Assembly: GCF_016545825.1 (NCBI RefSeq)
Contig: NC_052622.1
Location: 12,467,001 to 12,531,000, forward strand
Direction of reading: 5' to 3'
DNA: 64,000 bases
DNA from: Eucalyptus grandis
Taxonomy: Eukaryota; Streptophyta; Magnoliopsida; Myrtales; Myrtaceae
The translations under genes and the position numbers were made by a program. Position 1 is the stretch's first letter. Each line of letters opens with the position of its first letter. The notes below the pieces were generated by a model that was given only the letters and a program-made list of their open reading frames with translations, was not told the DNA's origin and ran no database searches. This document shows positions 44,520 to 57,400 of the stretch, piece after piece.

Positions 44520-46395
44520 CAACGTAGAACTTGCTCTGTCAGGACCGGTTTCGGTTTTAGGACATAAAATCTATCTTACATATCCTGAAACACAACCATC
44601 TGAAAAAAAAAAAGTTGCTACTAAAAAGATAATTCATCCCATTCCATAATGAAAATTACATCACAAAACAATTTTCTATTCCAATAGCAGGAATTGTTTT
44701 CAACTCATTTTTTAATCTTCACCAAACATAAAATGACGTTGCTATTTTTCTGAATAATGACTTATTCGAAAATGTTTTCAATATCATCATGTTTGCACAT
44801 CAACATTGATGCTTCACTCAACTATATGCTCAACGCTGATAACCCACAAGATCTCTCTTTTATAGTCATTAAAATGATTACTGAATGAATTGAAATAAGA
44901 AGGTGGTGAAAGTAAAGGATCGGATGGATTTCCTAGTAAGTTCTTCAACTAGACATGTGATGTCCTTCGGGAATGCGTCTAACGTACCGATTAAAAGTCT
45001 TGATATCAAAATGAAATAGCCAAGCACGAAATAGAATTAACATAATTAAATACCATATCCCAAATCGCTATGGGAATAGAAGTGAACTACAAGCTTACTA
45101 AAACCATCAACAAATATATTTACCATTAAAAGAGAATAAAAATAATTGGATAATACAATAGCTATTGAAATATCCCACATTCCATGTTATGTAGGTTATA
45201 TACTCTTTATATACAAGTGATTTTTTTTCCACCTATTGACTTAAGATTTTAAGTCAAATATTCTAATATGGTATCATAATCAAGTTTTGCTTTAGTTTAC
45301 ATGTGTGCCCATTGTCAAATTCCATGTGTTACATAATCTTTATACACGTGGTTTTCACTGTAAATTGGACTTTCTAACAATCTCCAAGATAATTTGGCTC
45401 TAATATACTCTGAAAATTTATTGACTATTGAAGGTAGAATTTACAGTTTTTCACTGTATTCCCGTGTTCAGAAAACAGCTATACATATCCAACTTAATAT
45501 TGAGAAAATATCGATTCCAATATTTGCAAAGTAAAAATCGAGAATTTGAATTATCCATACTGTGAGGACATGAATGCAAAAGTTTGTTATTTAAAATTTC
45601 AATTGATACAACTTTGGGGAGGATTATTAGAACAACGAAAAAGACAAATAACTCAGAAATTTGTGAACTGGAGTACAAAGGATGATCGCCCTTAACTGGA
45701 AATTCGAAATTTGAACCCGTTACTCAATCATTAATTAACATATAGATAGCCATAGAAAGTAAATTGCAAGGGCCTCAATTCTTCAAAATTACAAAGGTTA
45801 TTCTTGTTCAACAAGCTCAAAATCTACTTCCATAAAAATAGGCATTCCAAAATGACACGTACCAAAAGGAAGAAAGAATTATTAAAATAATACAACAAAT
45901 AAAATAAAATAAAATAAAATAATGAACGGCACATTAATAGGTTGACGTGAAAATATATAAGAATTTAAAAGTAACACTTAAATGCTTATAAATAATTTTT
46001 TTCTTTATTTAAAAATAAAATAATATAGAGGAAAGAGGAAAAACTCAACTCCGTAAAATTCTTATATTTGCTTGGCAAATGAAGGCCGAGAACATATTTG
46101 CGAAAGCAACACCAAAAAAAAAAAAAAAATTGGAGGGGGAAGAGCGGGCGACTTGATTGACACGTGGCATTCTTACGTGGATGTTCGCAGGCTTCTCTCT
46201 TGATGTCCCGTGTTAATGCATTAGAAGATATATAAATATAAGGATAATTAGAAGATTCCCAGGAGAAAAGAAAGGGAAAAAAGGAAATTTATTGAAGGGA
46301 ATATAGAAGATTGTGAAGAATTTCTATTGAAAAGAATCATTAATCAGATGGAATAGAAGATTTCCATTGAATTGATGATAAGTACAGAGTCCGAC
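44520..46395. other. AT-rich intergenic DNA with a possible decayed short-LTR element
   Basis: At 45175-45295 TCCCACATTCCATGTTATG runs to TGGTATCATAATC (45269), a degraded tRNA-Met primer site. A related phrase (AATTCCATGTGTTACATAA, ACACGTGGTTTTCACTG) follows at 45318-45390, which fits a decayed TRIM. 44925-44960 repeats the GGATGGATTTCCTAGTAAG phrase seen near 16260. An (AATAA)n-like run is at 45897-45922. Confidence 0.35.
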
Positions 46396-46402
46396 AAAGT
46401 TC

Positions 46403-48196
46403 TTAGGAGGATTCTTGTAAACGGAATACACGTTTGCAAACTCTGACTACTGTTTGGAAACAGAAAGTGAATAGCAATGCAGGTACTACAAACATATTTA
46501 AGTAAAAAACCTTAACACAGAATTTGACATATCTTTTGACTGTATATACTGCTATATAAAAGACCACAATGAACATAGTAGTCTTGGAGGAGGGGAATAT
46601 CAAGGTTGCTAAAACCACCACGACCATCCGATGTAAAGGACTCCAACGGACAATACAAGGCTCCCTAGCCAAGTAAGTCTGCTCACTACTGCAGTTATGG
46701 CCGCAAAAAAAGCCACTGACATGTCGGTGAGAGCCATCAATAATAATGGCCCTGCTGAGTGGTAAGCTAGTTCTGCAACGTAAAAGTCTCTACTGAGACC
46801 CCAGAGGAGTACTATGACTGCAAGAATGGTGCAAGAATGGAGCTGCACATGGCGAACATGTTGGCAATTATGAAAACTCGAAACATTATGTGGTGCAACA
46901 TGGTCGCTGTTCCCGGGTGTGGATCACCGGAAGCATTATATCCACCGGGCAAGGTTAAGCTTGCAGTGAACGTGACGGAGGCCACAAGCGTCACCACTAG
47001 CAATAATGTGTTGACCTGGTCCTTGATCCATTCGGCGGGAGATGATTTGCTCGGTCCAGAACCTTGTTCTCCTGGCAACAGAGCGTCTCGACTTTCTCTT
47101 CGCGGCACACCAGCGACAATCAAAATTGCACGTCCTACTAACTGCAAATGTCAAATAAGAGAATTAGTCATCAGTCTCGAGCACATCAGATTCAGTTAAG
47201 AATAAACACAGCCTGCAACCAAAATTACACTACCGCTGGATGATCCGTCGACAAGCTTCTGGATTCCATGGCCACATCCAGGGCGGTCAACCCATCATTA
47301 TTCCGAAGCACCAAGCGAATTCTTTTGACTTTTGTCAAAGAGCGCATAACTTGGCAATGGTTGTGCATCGATGCCAAATGGAGGGGTGTGTTTCCATCGA
47401 CATCTTTTGCATTCACCAGCTTCTCGATGGTATCGGGCTCGCTGTATTTTTCTAATACGTAGTCGACCGCGTAGTCGTTCCTACCCTTGGCTGCAACGTG
47501 AAGAATATTCTGACGCTTTTTGTTTTCGATCTCGAGCATATTCTTGCAAGAGAAGCTGCAAAATATTCCAGCACGTCTTGTCGTGGGAACTCCTTCCAAA
47601 CTCCCCCTTATCGATTGCCAGACACAATGGAGATTTACCACCCTTGTTCTTCCAATATATAATTTCCGAGTTTTTTCCTGGGCGAATTAGGATTTCTAAT
47701 GCATAGAACCTTTGATCTTGGATGGCGACATGGAGTGGAGTATCCTCCGAGGAGTTTTTCTGGGTCACAGTGTCAGGAAAATGATGGAGAATGAGCTCCA
47801 TGACATCAAAGTTCTCAGAGCTTACTGTTAAATGGAGCAATGAATTCCTGGAGGGGTGACTTGGTCGAAAATTAGCGACAAAGCTAGTTTCCTCGACTCA
47901 GACACCTTTTCTAATGCATCGATGAATTTATCGACGCCCCCTTCTTTCGTGGCTTGATATAGGTCACGATCCATAAATTTGTACAAATTACCATCTCTGA
48001 GATCCTATTGGTCATTTGGAGTTGGGGGGTATCTCGCCTTCAAAGCTTCAAACCTTTCATTCGGCGTCGCCCTTGTTGCTCTCTCATCCAGGCTTACTGC
48101 GTAATCCATTTCAGACGGTGGGAGTCTCTCTGGAAGCAACAAGGAACCAGAGATAAGCAGGTAAACGATGGAAATTGGAATGGAGTAAACAAGCAA
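46403..48196 (-). pseudogene. ankyrin/PGG pseudogene 3
   Basis: The minus strand reads MDYAVSLDERATRATPNERF (start near 48111), then a stop at PNDQ (48005). It resumes MDRDLYQATKEGGVDKFIDA, and breaks again near 47848 where one extra C precedes SRNSLLHLTV. The ankyrin repeats EDTPLHVAIQD, KSPLCLAID, QNILHVAAKG, GNTPLHLASM and GLTALDVAM follow with another shift near 47560. The PGG exon (46812-47147) has EWIKDQVNTLLLVVTLVASV and LTLPGGYNASG and is shifted near 46830 before the last membrane segments. At least four lesions mark it as dead. Confidence 0.85.
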
Positions 48197-48259
48197 GCAG
48201 AGAGCACTCTCTTTTTAAGGGTCAGTTTTCACATCAACCCAACACCAGATGAGACAATG

Positions 48260-49099
48260 TCATTGATGTTAGAAATAATTAATAAAAGATCAGCCTAAGA
48301 AATTGTGGAGACTTTGTTTAATAGTCAATTAATAAGAATACAATAGGAGAGAGAGAGCACTGACTCCACAAAGGTCACGTGATCACATCAACCCAACACC
48401 ATATGCAACTCACATTGGACAATGTCATTGATTTTAGACCAAACTATCAATTAGAGATCAGTTCAAGAAGTTATTGTGTAGACTTTACTCAATGTTCGAA
48501 ACAAAGAAAAAGGACTTTACCCAATGTCAACTGCATATTTAAAATTAGTGAGATCCACACTGTCTATTGCACACAAGTTTCACTATAATTTCTGTACTCT
48601 AAATGATTTTTTCCATTCCATGGTTGATCCATCCAAAGAGTCATTGATTAATCTTAAAAAATATTAAGCCAACCGTAGAAAGAAGCTTTTACATTAAATT
48701 AGGAATTCATGAATTAAGAAAAATGAATCCACCAAACAAAAGAATTCAAATTAATGATTAAATCTGAAAAACTATAGGATTACTTTTTCCAACCAATATT
48801 ACTCGTCCTCGATGATCTCGCACTTCATGTGATCTCTCAGATAAAACTCTCAAATAACTTGGTTTTATTTTTTTTTATTCCGACAGTTTGTCCCTCTTTC
48901 CCAAGATATCGATTCAATCTAAACAAACATGGTTTGTCTTTTTCTTCAGTTGGTTGGTAGGTAGGAGCACCGTATCGTCCAGCTACTAGTGTACCAACTT
49001 TTGCCAATCAGGGAAATTCAATATTTATAAATTTACACGACAGCTGTTATTATGAAGCAATATACTTTGCTAAAAAATTCAATACAGGGAATCTTCCAA

Positions 49100-49168
<69 letters not shown>

Positions 49169-49240
49169 CTTGGGAAGCACATGTAAGGAAATGCTCTGCG
49201 GCCTTTGCCTCTCATGTCCTCCTAATAAAACCCAAAAAAA
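48260..49240. repeat. upstream block of ankyrin pseudogene 3, paralogous to 13567-15480
   Basis: The phrases are shared in order with the split block at 13.6-15.5 kb, including CCTCGATGATCTC...CACTTCATGTGATC, CCCTCTTTCCCAAGA, TACCAACTTTTGCCA and CCTCTCATGTCCTCCT. In this copy it is continuous and lies directly upstream of an ankyrin gene start. Within it 48270-48470 contains an internal duplication of TCACATCAACCCAACACCA. Confidence 0.6.
49100..49168. repeat. (AAT)n microsatellite, about 23 units
   Basis: An uninterrupted ATA/AAT run of 69 bases. The minus-strand open frames across it are artefacts. Confidence 0.95.
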
Positions 49241-49244
49241 AAAA

Positions 49245-49960
49245 AAAAACATAATGTACACGCATGAAATGGAAATTAGGCCATAAAGAAATGATAAAGG
49301 CTTGTAAATGCTGCACGGACTTAAAATGAGTCTCAAAACCATAATTAACTCTAAACTATATTTACCGTAACACATTTACCATAAACTTTCTTTCTATAAC
49401 ACAAAAAATTCCAAACTTGTATCTGTACCCTCCGTCAAAGTCCTATCAATGAAAGCCACTAATAATCTATCTACATGGATCCTAGAAAAGAAACAATATG
49501 GACATGAATGAAATAGAAACAGTATTGTTTTAACTGAAAAATCATCTAACATAACCTTGAGTTTGAGATTTTCATATCATAAGAAAAAGTTTAGGGTTAA
49601 TGTATTATAGTTGCATAGTTAAAGGTTTTTGATGTCATAAAAGAAATTCAAGGTAAATGTATCACAATTGCATAGTTTAAGATTTTTGATATCACAAAAA
49701 AAGTTCAAGATATATGTGTTGTGGTTGCATATTTTTTCCCTTAAATATTATTATAAACAAGAGATAAGCCCATGCAATGCACCTCGCATAGGTATAAGTT
49801 AAACTACGTTAAGAATATCAGCAAAACGTCCATCTAATTTATTAGTTTATGAATTATGACTTAACAGATTCGCATTAATAGAAATATTTCTAGATTCAGT
49901 TTAACGTGCATAAATGTTTTTTTCGCCTTTTTTTTTCTTTTTCCTCGTGTCTCTTTTCAA
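49245..49960. other. AT-rich intergenic DNA with a GTTTAGGGTTAATGTAT-like direct repeat
   Basis: Between 49560 and 49730 a phrase of the type TTTGATATCA(C/T)AAAA then AAGTTCAAGG(T/A)AAATGTAT recurs about three times, roughly 60 bp apart. No gene is seen. Confidence 0.4.
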
Positions 49961-49969
49961 TTAGTTATC

Positions 49970-51600
49970 TTACTCGTCCGGTGGTCAACAACTAGCGTGC
50001 TGGTGAATTGATTGATAAATCAACTAACTTATGTAATTAATTTGCCACATCCTTATCGCCAGCTTTTCACCGAATATTTCATCGTCCATTTTCTGAGGGA
50101 ACTCTTCTTAATTATTTTTTCATTCCTTCTTCTCTCATGATTTTAGCATGTGACTCTTCTTTTAGATCGGGTGCTCGTGAGTTGCCATAACTTAGCATTA
50201 TGAAAAAGCTGCAAATTATTAAATCAAATATCTTCCAACAAATACAATTGTATAGGATGATACGTGCTATGTGTAATTAATATATTGAAAATCGAAACAT
50301 TTCTTGACAAATTTCTCAAAGGTACTCGCTAAGAATACCTTTAAAAGATGTAAATATTTATTTACCATAGACTTAAAGGGAAAATTATCCAAAAAATTAT
50401 AAACCTATTATATGATAGTCAATTCATTATTTAACATTTCAATTTTGCTAATTAGATTTGATGATTTGTTAATATAGCCATCCCAACCAATTATAATTGG
50501 AAATTGTTGACAATGCTAACATAGACAATTTTTGTAATTTTTTTTTATATTCTAAATTTCTTTTCTTTATTCTTTTTCCTTTTGTTCTTTCTTTTTTTTC
50601 TTTTTTTTCCTCTCTAGGATTTCCTAGTGAAGGCATTGTGGCCCTCGCTTGCTGGAAATCCGATGAAGTAAGAAAAGAAAATAAGATAAAAAGAAAAGTT
50701 TAGAAGATTTAAAATTAAAATTGCAAAAATCATTTATGAGTGATAATCATGCCATGTAGGATGGTTAGCCCTAACTAAACTATCAAGTCAGCAATTTCCA
50801 TTCAAAATTAACCGAAATAAATACATTGATAAATTTTCAAAAAGCATGTGACTAAATCAACAAAATTTAAAAGTTAATGATTGAATTTATTCCATACAAT
50901 AGTTTTAGGCTTTTCTAGACAATTATCCCTAGACATGAATAATGGTTAACGTTCGAAGTTGTGTTTACGTGTTTATCTTTCAGCTCTCTAGTAACTAACT
51001 TTTCTTAATTTTTGAAAGCTGGAAATGATAATACTATTATCGTAGGGACTATGAACCTGACGAATTAACTCTGGTGAATGGATTGATATGTTTTTATCCT
51101 CACTTTTCCCTTTTTTTTTCTTCTTTTCAATTAGTTATTTTACCCCTCGGATGATCAACCGCTAGCGTGCTGGTGAATGGACTGATAAGTCAATTAACTA
51201 ATGTAATTAATATCCAATGTCCCTGTAGCCAGCTAATCATTCACCCACCCTTCCACTGTCCTTTTCTTGAGGCACGCTCCTCCAATTATTCTATTATTTC
51301 TTTTTCTCTAATGTTTTAAGCATTTGATTCTTCTCAGATGAAGTGCTCATGAGTTGCAAAACCGAGGAAAATGCGAATTATTAAGTTAAATTGTCTCTCG
51401 ATAAGTGGAACAGCGCAGCATTTTTAAACGCCCGAGCATTCATTCGTCATGAACGTGGACATCGGTGAACAGATTCTCCGTACCCAAGGTTGGACTTTTG
51501 TTTATGTCTGTTCGTGATTGCAGCTTTCTAGGAGCTCAATTTTCTTGATTTCGGAAAATGGAAATAATATCACCATCACGTGGGCACTTGGACAGTAGAG
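49970..51600. repeat. dispersed copies of the 22-28 kb array module (two, in tandem)
   Basis: TCAATTAGTTATCTTAC...GGTGGTCAAC and CTAGCGTGCTGGTGAAT occur at 49962 and again at 51129. Each is followed by a CATCGTCCATTTTCT or CACTGTCCTTTTCT stretch, then GATCGGGTGCTCGTGAGTTG or GATGAAGTGCTCATGAGTTG. These parallel the right half of the tandem units (TCGTTGTCCATTTCT, AGATCAGGTGCTCATAAGTT). No open frame is conserved. Confidence 0.6.
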
Positions 51601-52690
51601 AAATAAAATGTTATTGCTTAGCCCACGTTATAAAACTAGGTTTTGACCCTAGGCCTATCCCTAGAAGCCAAAGGTCCCTCTGTATATTTAGTTGAAATTG
51701 ACATTTTTGGGGTTTGTCTTTGAATTGCGGCCTGATAATGTTTAAACTTTCAATTCTACGATAATTTCTAAATTTGAGTGTTTGTCTCTGATTTATGGGA
51801 TAGAGTTTAAACTTTCATTTTTAAACAGTTAACTATAGTTAAAGAATTATTACTCTGTGAGAAAAGTAGACCCTGCTCCAAAAACTGTATTTTGCACTGG
51901 TTTACTCCTTTGAATTAATTTTTTCTTCCACTTTGTCGCTTATATCAGCTCAATCATAACAACTTGTCCCAAATATTTCTTGAATTCAGTTATTTCTAAA
52001 GCGTGTCATGCAAAAATAAGATGTACACAAATGTCAAGGTAATTACGGCTTAAGGATTTATCGTGGGTATGCTTTATGCAAGTAGGGTTCACACTCCGAA
52101 ATAACTTGTAAAACACACACGAATATAAAAGGATTGTGACCAACTTGATTTAGAAGGGATAAATTGTATCTAGTAAAGTTATGCTCGGAGCAAAATATTC
52201 CCAGATCGTGGAGAAATTTATACCAAATACCAAACACACCCCCTTCCTGTAAATTAACTCCGGGATTGAAAGATATAAATTCGAAGCAATGTAGCGCATC
52301 TGTTTGGAGTCCTCTTCAAGCTCACCACAACTCATTTGCCCGCAAATTGGTCCCTTCACACTCAGGCGGGGAAGTGGACTCTTAATATCCACAAGTTGTA
52401 AAACTCGACTCATGGTTGATTAAGTGGACAGTGACTTGCTTAACTCGAACCTCAGATACAAAATAGCTGACTCGTTCAAACGGTAAAGGGAGATGTTGCT
52501 GAATCTACTAAAATTAGCTTTTAGATGGGATTTGGTGTTTTTCGCGCATCACAGTGCGCTAATTTCATTTAGAGGAGGATAATTTGGTCTTACTGTCCAA
52601 GTGCTCCAATATTATTAGAATACTGAGTGGTATTTTGAGGAAAGCAAAAACAGACAAAGTGGAAATTGTGTTGAGGTTAAAAGTAAAATG
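51600..52690. repeat. dispersed repeat module, partial copy
   Basis: 51600-51830 matches 53230-53423 (TTGCTTAGCCCACGTT, GAATTGCGGCCTGATAATG). 51900-52240 matches the module at 29640 and 54490 (CAATCATAACAACTTGTCCC, TGCTCGGAGCAAAATATTCC). The stretch around 51797 is an empty site for the element at 53424. Confidence 0.55.
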
Positions 52691-52734
52691 GGTATTTGAT
52701 ATGTTTCCCCCTCTTTTTCCCCTTTTTGTCCTTT

Positions 52735-53423
52735 TCAATTAGTTATTTAACTCCTTGGATGATCAACCACTAGCGAATGGATTGATAAGTCAACTAACTA
52801 ATGTCATTAATTTTCATTGTCCCTATAGCCAGGTATTCATTCGCCCATCCTTTCATTCTCCATTTCTTGAGGCACGCTCCTCTAATTGTTCTATTATTTC
52901 TTCTGATGCCTTAAGCATTGGATTCTTCTCTAAGATGAAGTGCTCGTGAGTTGTTAAGCCGAGGAAAATGCAAATTATCAAACTGTCTCTCGACAAGGGG
53001 GAGTGCGCAGCATTTTTAAACACCCGAGCACTCATTTGTCATGAACATAGACATTGGTCAAAAGATTCTCCAGATCTGAGGTTGGACTTGTATTTATGTC
53101 CGTTTGTGTTACAGCTCTGTGGGAGTTCACTTTTCTTGATTTTGGAGAATGGAAATGATACTATTATCACGTGGATAGTGAACATAGACAGTGGACACGA
53201 TGAATTAATTCTTGAGCGAAAAAGATAAATAAAAATGTTATTGCTTAGTCGACGTTTTACAATTGGGTTTTGACTCTTGGCCTATCCATCATAGCCAAAA
53301 GTTCCTTTGGATGTTAAGTTGAAAATGAAATTTTAAGTGTTCGTCTTTGAATTATGGCCTGGTAATGTTTAAACTTTCAATTCTCTAGTAATTTTAAATT
53401 TTAGTGTTTGTCATTGATTTATG
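52735..53423. repeat. dispersed array module, further copy
   Basis: It repeats the order TCAATTAGTTATTTAACTCC, ATGATCAACCACTAGCG, CATTTCTTGAGGCACGCTCC and AGATGAAGTGCTCGTGAGTT seen at 51129 and 55480. It is interrupted at its end by the element at 53424-54421. Confidence 0.6.
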
Positions 53424-54421
53424 GGGGAAAAGTGTTAAAAAAAAGTCCTAAACCTTTTGTATTTGTGCCAATTTAGTCCTAAACCTTTTTTTGTACCATT
53501 AAATCATAAATATTTTTACATTGTGTCAATTCAGTCATTTCCAATCAATTTTGGCTAGATTTTGCTGATTGAATGCCAGCCAACCGACGTGGCTTGATCA
53601 ACGCTGACTTGGACAACTTTTAATAATATTTTAGTTTTTTTTTTCCTTCTTCTCTTTCTTCCTCTAGCTAGTTGCCGAACCTTGGCGACCAGCTAGAGGC
53701 GACGGCTGGCGAGGTTGACCTTGACCTTGCTAGCCACCTCGCCAATGGCCGCGAGGGTGGCCTCACGCTAAGCGGCAGGGCGAGCCTTGCTTCCCAAAGT
53801 GCGAGGCCTCCCTTGAGACTTAGGTGGCAAGGCTCGCCCTCACCCGGATCGAGTGAGGTCGAGCCTCGCCCATGGCCGGCAAGGGCGAGCCCTACTAGCT
53901 CGACGCAAGGCCGGATCGACGAGGTTGAGCCTCACGGCCATGGGCGAGGCTCGACCTTTGCCACCCGGTGTGAGGTTGCCCTCGTGACCACTGGCGAGGT
54001 CGACCTCACCGGCTGTTGCCTCTGGCTAATCGCTGAGGTCCAACATCGGCTGAAGGAAGAAGGAGGAGAAGGAAAAAGAAAAAGAAAAAGACAAAAAAAC
54101 AAAAAAACAAAAAAACAAAAAGACAAAAAAGCAAAAAACAAAAAAAACAAAAAAACAAAAAGACAAAAAAACAATAAACAATAAAATAAAAATAACTAAA
54201 TTCAAAAATATTAGAATATTAGTAAAAGTTATTCACGTCGGCGCCAATCGGGCCACGTCGGCCAGCCGGCGTCCAATCAGCAAAATCCGGCCAAAATTGG
54301 TCGGAAATGACTGAATTGGCGTAATGTAAAAATGTTTAGGACTTAATTGGCACAAAAAAATGTTTAGGACTAAATCAGCACAAATGCAAAATGTTTAAAA
54401 CTTTTTTTAACACTTTTCCCT
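53424..54421. mobile_element. Mutator-like non-autonomous element, ~200-bp TIRs, 9-bp target duplication
   Basis: The arms start GGGGAAAAGTG and pair with CACTTTTCCCT at the far end. They continue inverted for about 200 bp (TTTAGTCCTAAAC, CAATTCAGTCATTTCC, TTTTGCTGATTG, CCGACGTGGC). The flanks are TGATTTATG and TGATTTAAG, a 9-bp duplication with one change. The paralogous stretch at 51797 lacks it. The core (53660-54050) is GGCGAGG/CCTCGCC-rich and is followed by a (ACAAAAA)n-like tract to 54180. No transposase is seen, and frames in the core are repeat artefacts. Confidence 0.8.
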
Positions 54422-54429
54422 TGATTTAA

Positions 54430-57400
54430 GTATAGAGTTTAAACTTTTATGTTTAAATGGTTAAAAATAGGTTAAGGATTATCACTTTGGGGAAAAGTAC
54501 ACATTGTTTCAAAAAATTGTATTTTCATTTACTCCTTTGTATTAAGTTTTTTTCTTTCAATTTGCCACCTACCTTGGCTCAATCATAACAGTTTGTTCCG
54601 AATATTTTTGAATTTAGTCGTTCCTAAAGCATGTGATCCGATGTAAGTGTAACTAGGATTTATGCCCAAGGACTTATTGCAGGTATGCTTCACGCAAGTA
54701 GGGCCCACATGTGGCCTCTACTTGGTTAATTATGGACTAGTGGTAGGATCTTGGTTACCTCTCTTTAATTTATGTTATTTTAAGGAGCTTTAGTGAGGTG
54801 AACCTGAAGTGGGGCTCGTTAGGAAACGTTTAACATGGCATGAAAAACTATTCTTGAACGGTTTATTTCATGACATCTGAAGTTCCATGAGGATCGAAAA
54901 TGACTTGTAAAGTACCATATGGGTAAAAGGATTGGGACCATCTTGATTTAGGAGTAATTGTATCTGGTAAAGTTATGTCTGGAGCAAAATATTCCTATAT
55001 TGCAGAGAAATTTATACCAAATACCAAACGCCCTTGCTGCCACCTCCCTCTCCCACGCAATCACCTTCACCTCTACCACTAATGCACCAGCGTCTCCAAA
55101 TTCGCCTCATTAACTCTGTCGTCAAGCCTTCTCCTGTAGTTGCTGCTCGACTTGTCGATCGGTCCTCGTGCCCTCTCTATCTTGTTCTCCTCTATCAGGG
55201 CCATAATGGTCACAACACCATGACAACCGAGGTTGCAACCGCCCTGGCATTGTGGCCCAGCCTCGAGCAACGCTTACGAGGCTATCCATTCCCCTCTGTC
55301 CTCGAAAGAGAAGGGCAAAGCTCAGTCGGGTCATGACCTTGCGACCAGCCACAGTTGATGCCAGAGTGGCGTTGGTGAGTATGAGCCTTGGCTAGGCAAC
55401 ATCAGGTCTAGTGAAATCACTAGCGTGTTATGCTTTTCCCCTCTTTTTTTTTTTTTTCCTTTTTTTTCTCTCTCTCTTTTCAATTAGTTATCTTACTCCT
55501 CGGATGATCAACCACTAGCGTATTGGTGAATTGATTGTTAAGTCAATTAACTAATGTGATTAATTTTCAACGTCCCTATAGCCAGCTATTCATTCACCCA
55601 ACCCTTTCATTGTACATTTCTTTTGGCACGCTCCTCCAAGCGTTCTATTTTTCCTTTATATCTAGTAATTTAAACATGTGATTCTTCTCCTAGTTCAAAT
55701 GCTCATAAGTCGCAAAGCCGAGGAAAATGCGAATGATTAAGTTAAACTGTCTCTTGACAAGTGGGATTGCATAGCAAATTTAAATATGTCACCATTTATT
55801 TGTCATGAGCGTGACATTTGTCAAAAGATTCTCGGTAACCAAGGTTGGACTTTTGTTTATGTCTGTGTTCCAGCTCTTTAGGAGCTTACTTTTCTTGATT
55901 TTGGAAAATGGAAATGAGACACCGTCACGTGGACAGTGAATATAGACAGTGAACACGACAAATTAGTTTCGGACCGGACCGAACATGTCCCCAATTTCTT
56001 AATGGGATTAGACTTGACCCGTAACCAATCAACCCTTCCAAATACCAAACACACTCCCTTCCTGCAACTTCCCCCACCCCCATCCCCTTCACCTCTGACA
56101 CTAATGCAAAAGCGCCTCCAAATTCGTTACCCCGCCTCTACCGTCAAGCCTTCTCGTATAGTTGCGGCTTTACTCGTCAACCGGTCCTCGTGCCTCTCTA
56201 TCTTGTTCTCCTCTATCAAGGCGACGGCCATCACCTCGCAATCCCATGACAACAGAGATTGCGACCACCCCGGCATTGTGACCCACCCTCAAGCAATGCT
56301 TGCTAGGCCAGTCCTTCTCTAACTCTATCCTCAAATAGAAAAGGTCAAGCATCGCTGGGTCGTGACCTTGCAACCAGCCATGAGTGATGCCAGAGTGGCA
56401 TCGTTGAGGCCGAGCCTAGGCTAGGCAACATCAGGTCTAGGGTCACAAGCCCAGGCTCGATTTTAACATGTTAACAGCTAAATTTTCGCCTGTAGATCCC
56501 TTATACATTTAGACATTGGAAGCATTATAGTCACCCACGCATTCCATGAAAATTAGGAATTGGTTTTGTCGATAATGGCACAATAATTGAAGATGTCGCC
56601 GATACTGTCATGCTGCATTCATTTATTTAGCCGGGCTTTTTCAGCACTTTTAAACTGGGGACATCATAGTTCAAGACTTTGGGACCGGCAATTGAAATTT
56701 CGACCGATGGAGGCCGGCCCAACCGAGTTTTTACTATAATACCCATTTTCGCTTTTTAGCCTAATTGAAGTCCATTGAGCTCAATTTCCACCAAGCAATC
56801 TAATGAAACCTAGATCCAATTACGATAAAATGAAAAGGCCTGAGGAGCTTGGACCGGTCATTGGACCGGCCCATCCCACAAGAAAGAGAACGTGCACTGG
56901 TCTGATGGTAGGACTCATGCTCAAACACTTACCGCAGTTATGCTCCATGCAACTAGGGCCCACACATGGCCTCTGCATGGTTTAAAATGAATTAGTGGCA
57001 GGATCTTAGCGTAACACTTTCTAATTTAGGTTATTGTAAAGAGTTTTGGTAAGGCGAACCTAGAGTGGTGCTTGTTAGGGAATGTTTAACATGATCCAGA
57101 AAGCTATACTTGACATCTAAATTCCATGAGAATGGGAAATAACTAGTAAAATAACATATAGATAAAAGGATTGAGATCCTCCTGATTTAGGGGGCTTACT
57201 ATACCTCATGAAGTTACTATTGGATCAAATTATGACTTAATCTTAAATAAATTTATATCAATTACAAACACATTTGCTTTCCCTCTCTCTCTCTTCCCCC
57301 TCCTCCACCTCTACCACCGCGGTCATCAAATTCGCTGCCACATCTCTGCCGTCACAACTTCTCCCGCCATCACTATTTGACTAATCAGCTGACCCTCGTG

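Noticed and set aside
49033..49215. Poly-leucine or poly-isoleucine frames
   Set aside because: They are translations of the (AAT)n microsatellite.
53672..54184. 170-codon open frame ending in poly-lysine
   Set aside because: It is a repeat core plus a (ACAAAAA)n tract inside the Mutator-like element. There is no protein family signal.
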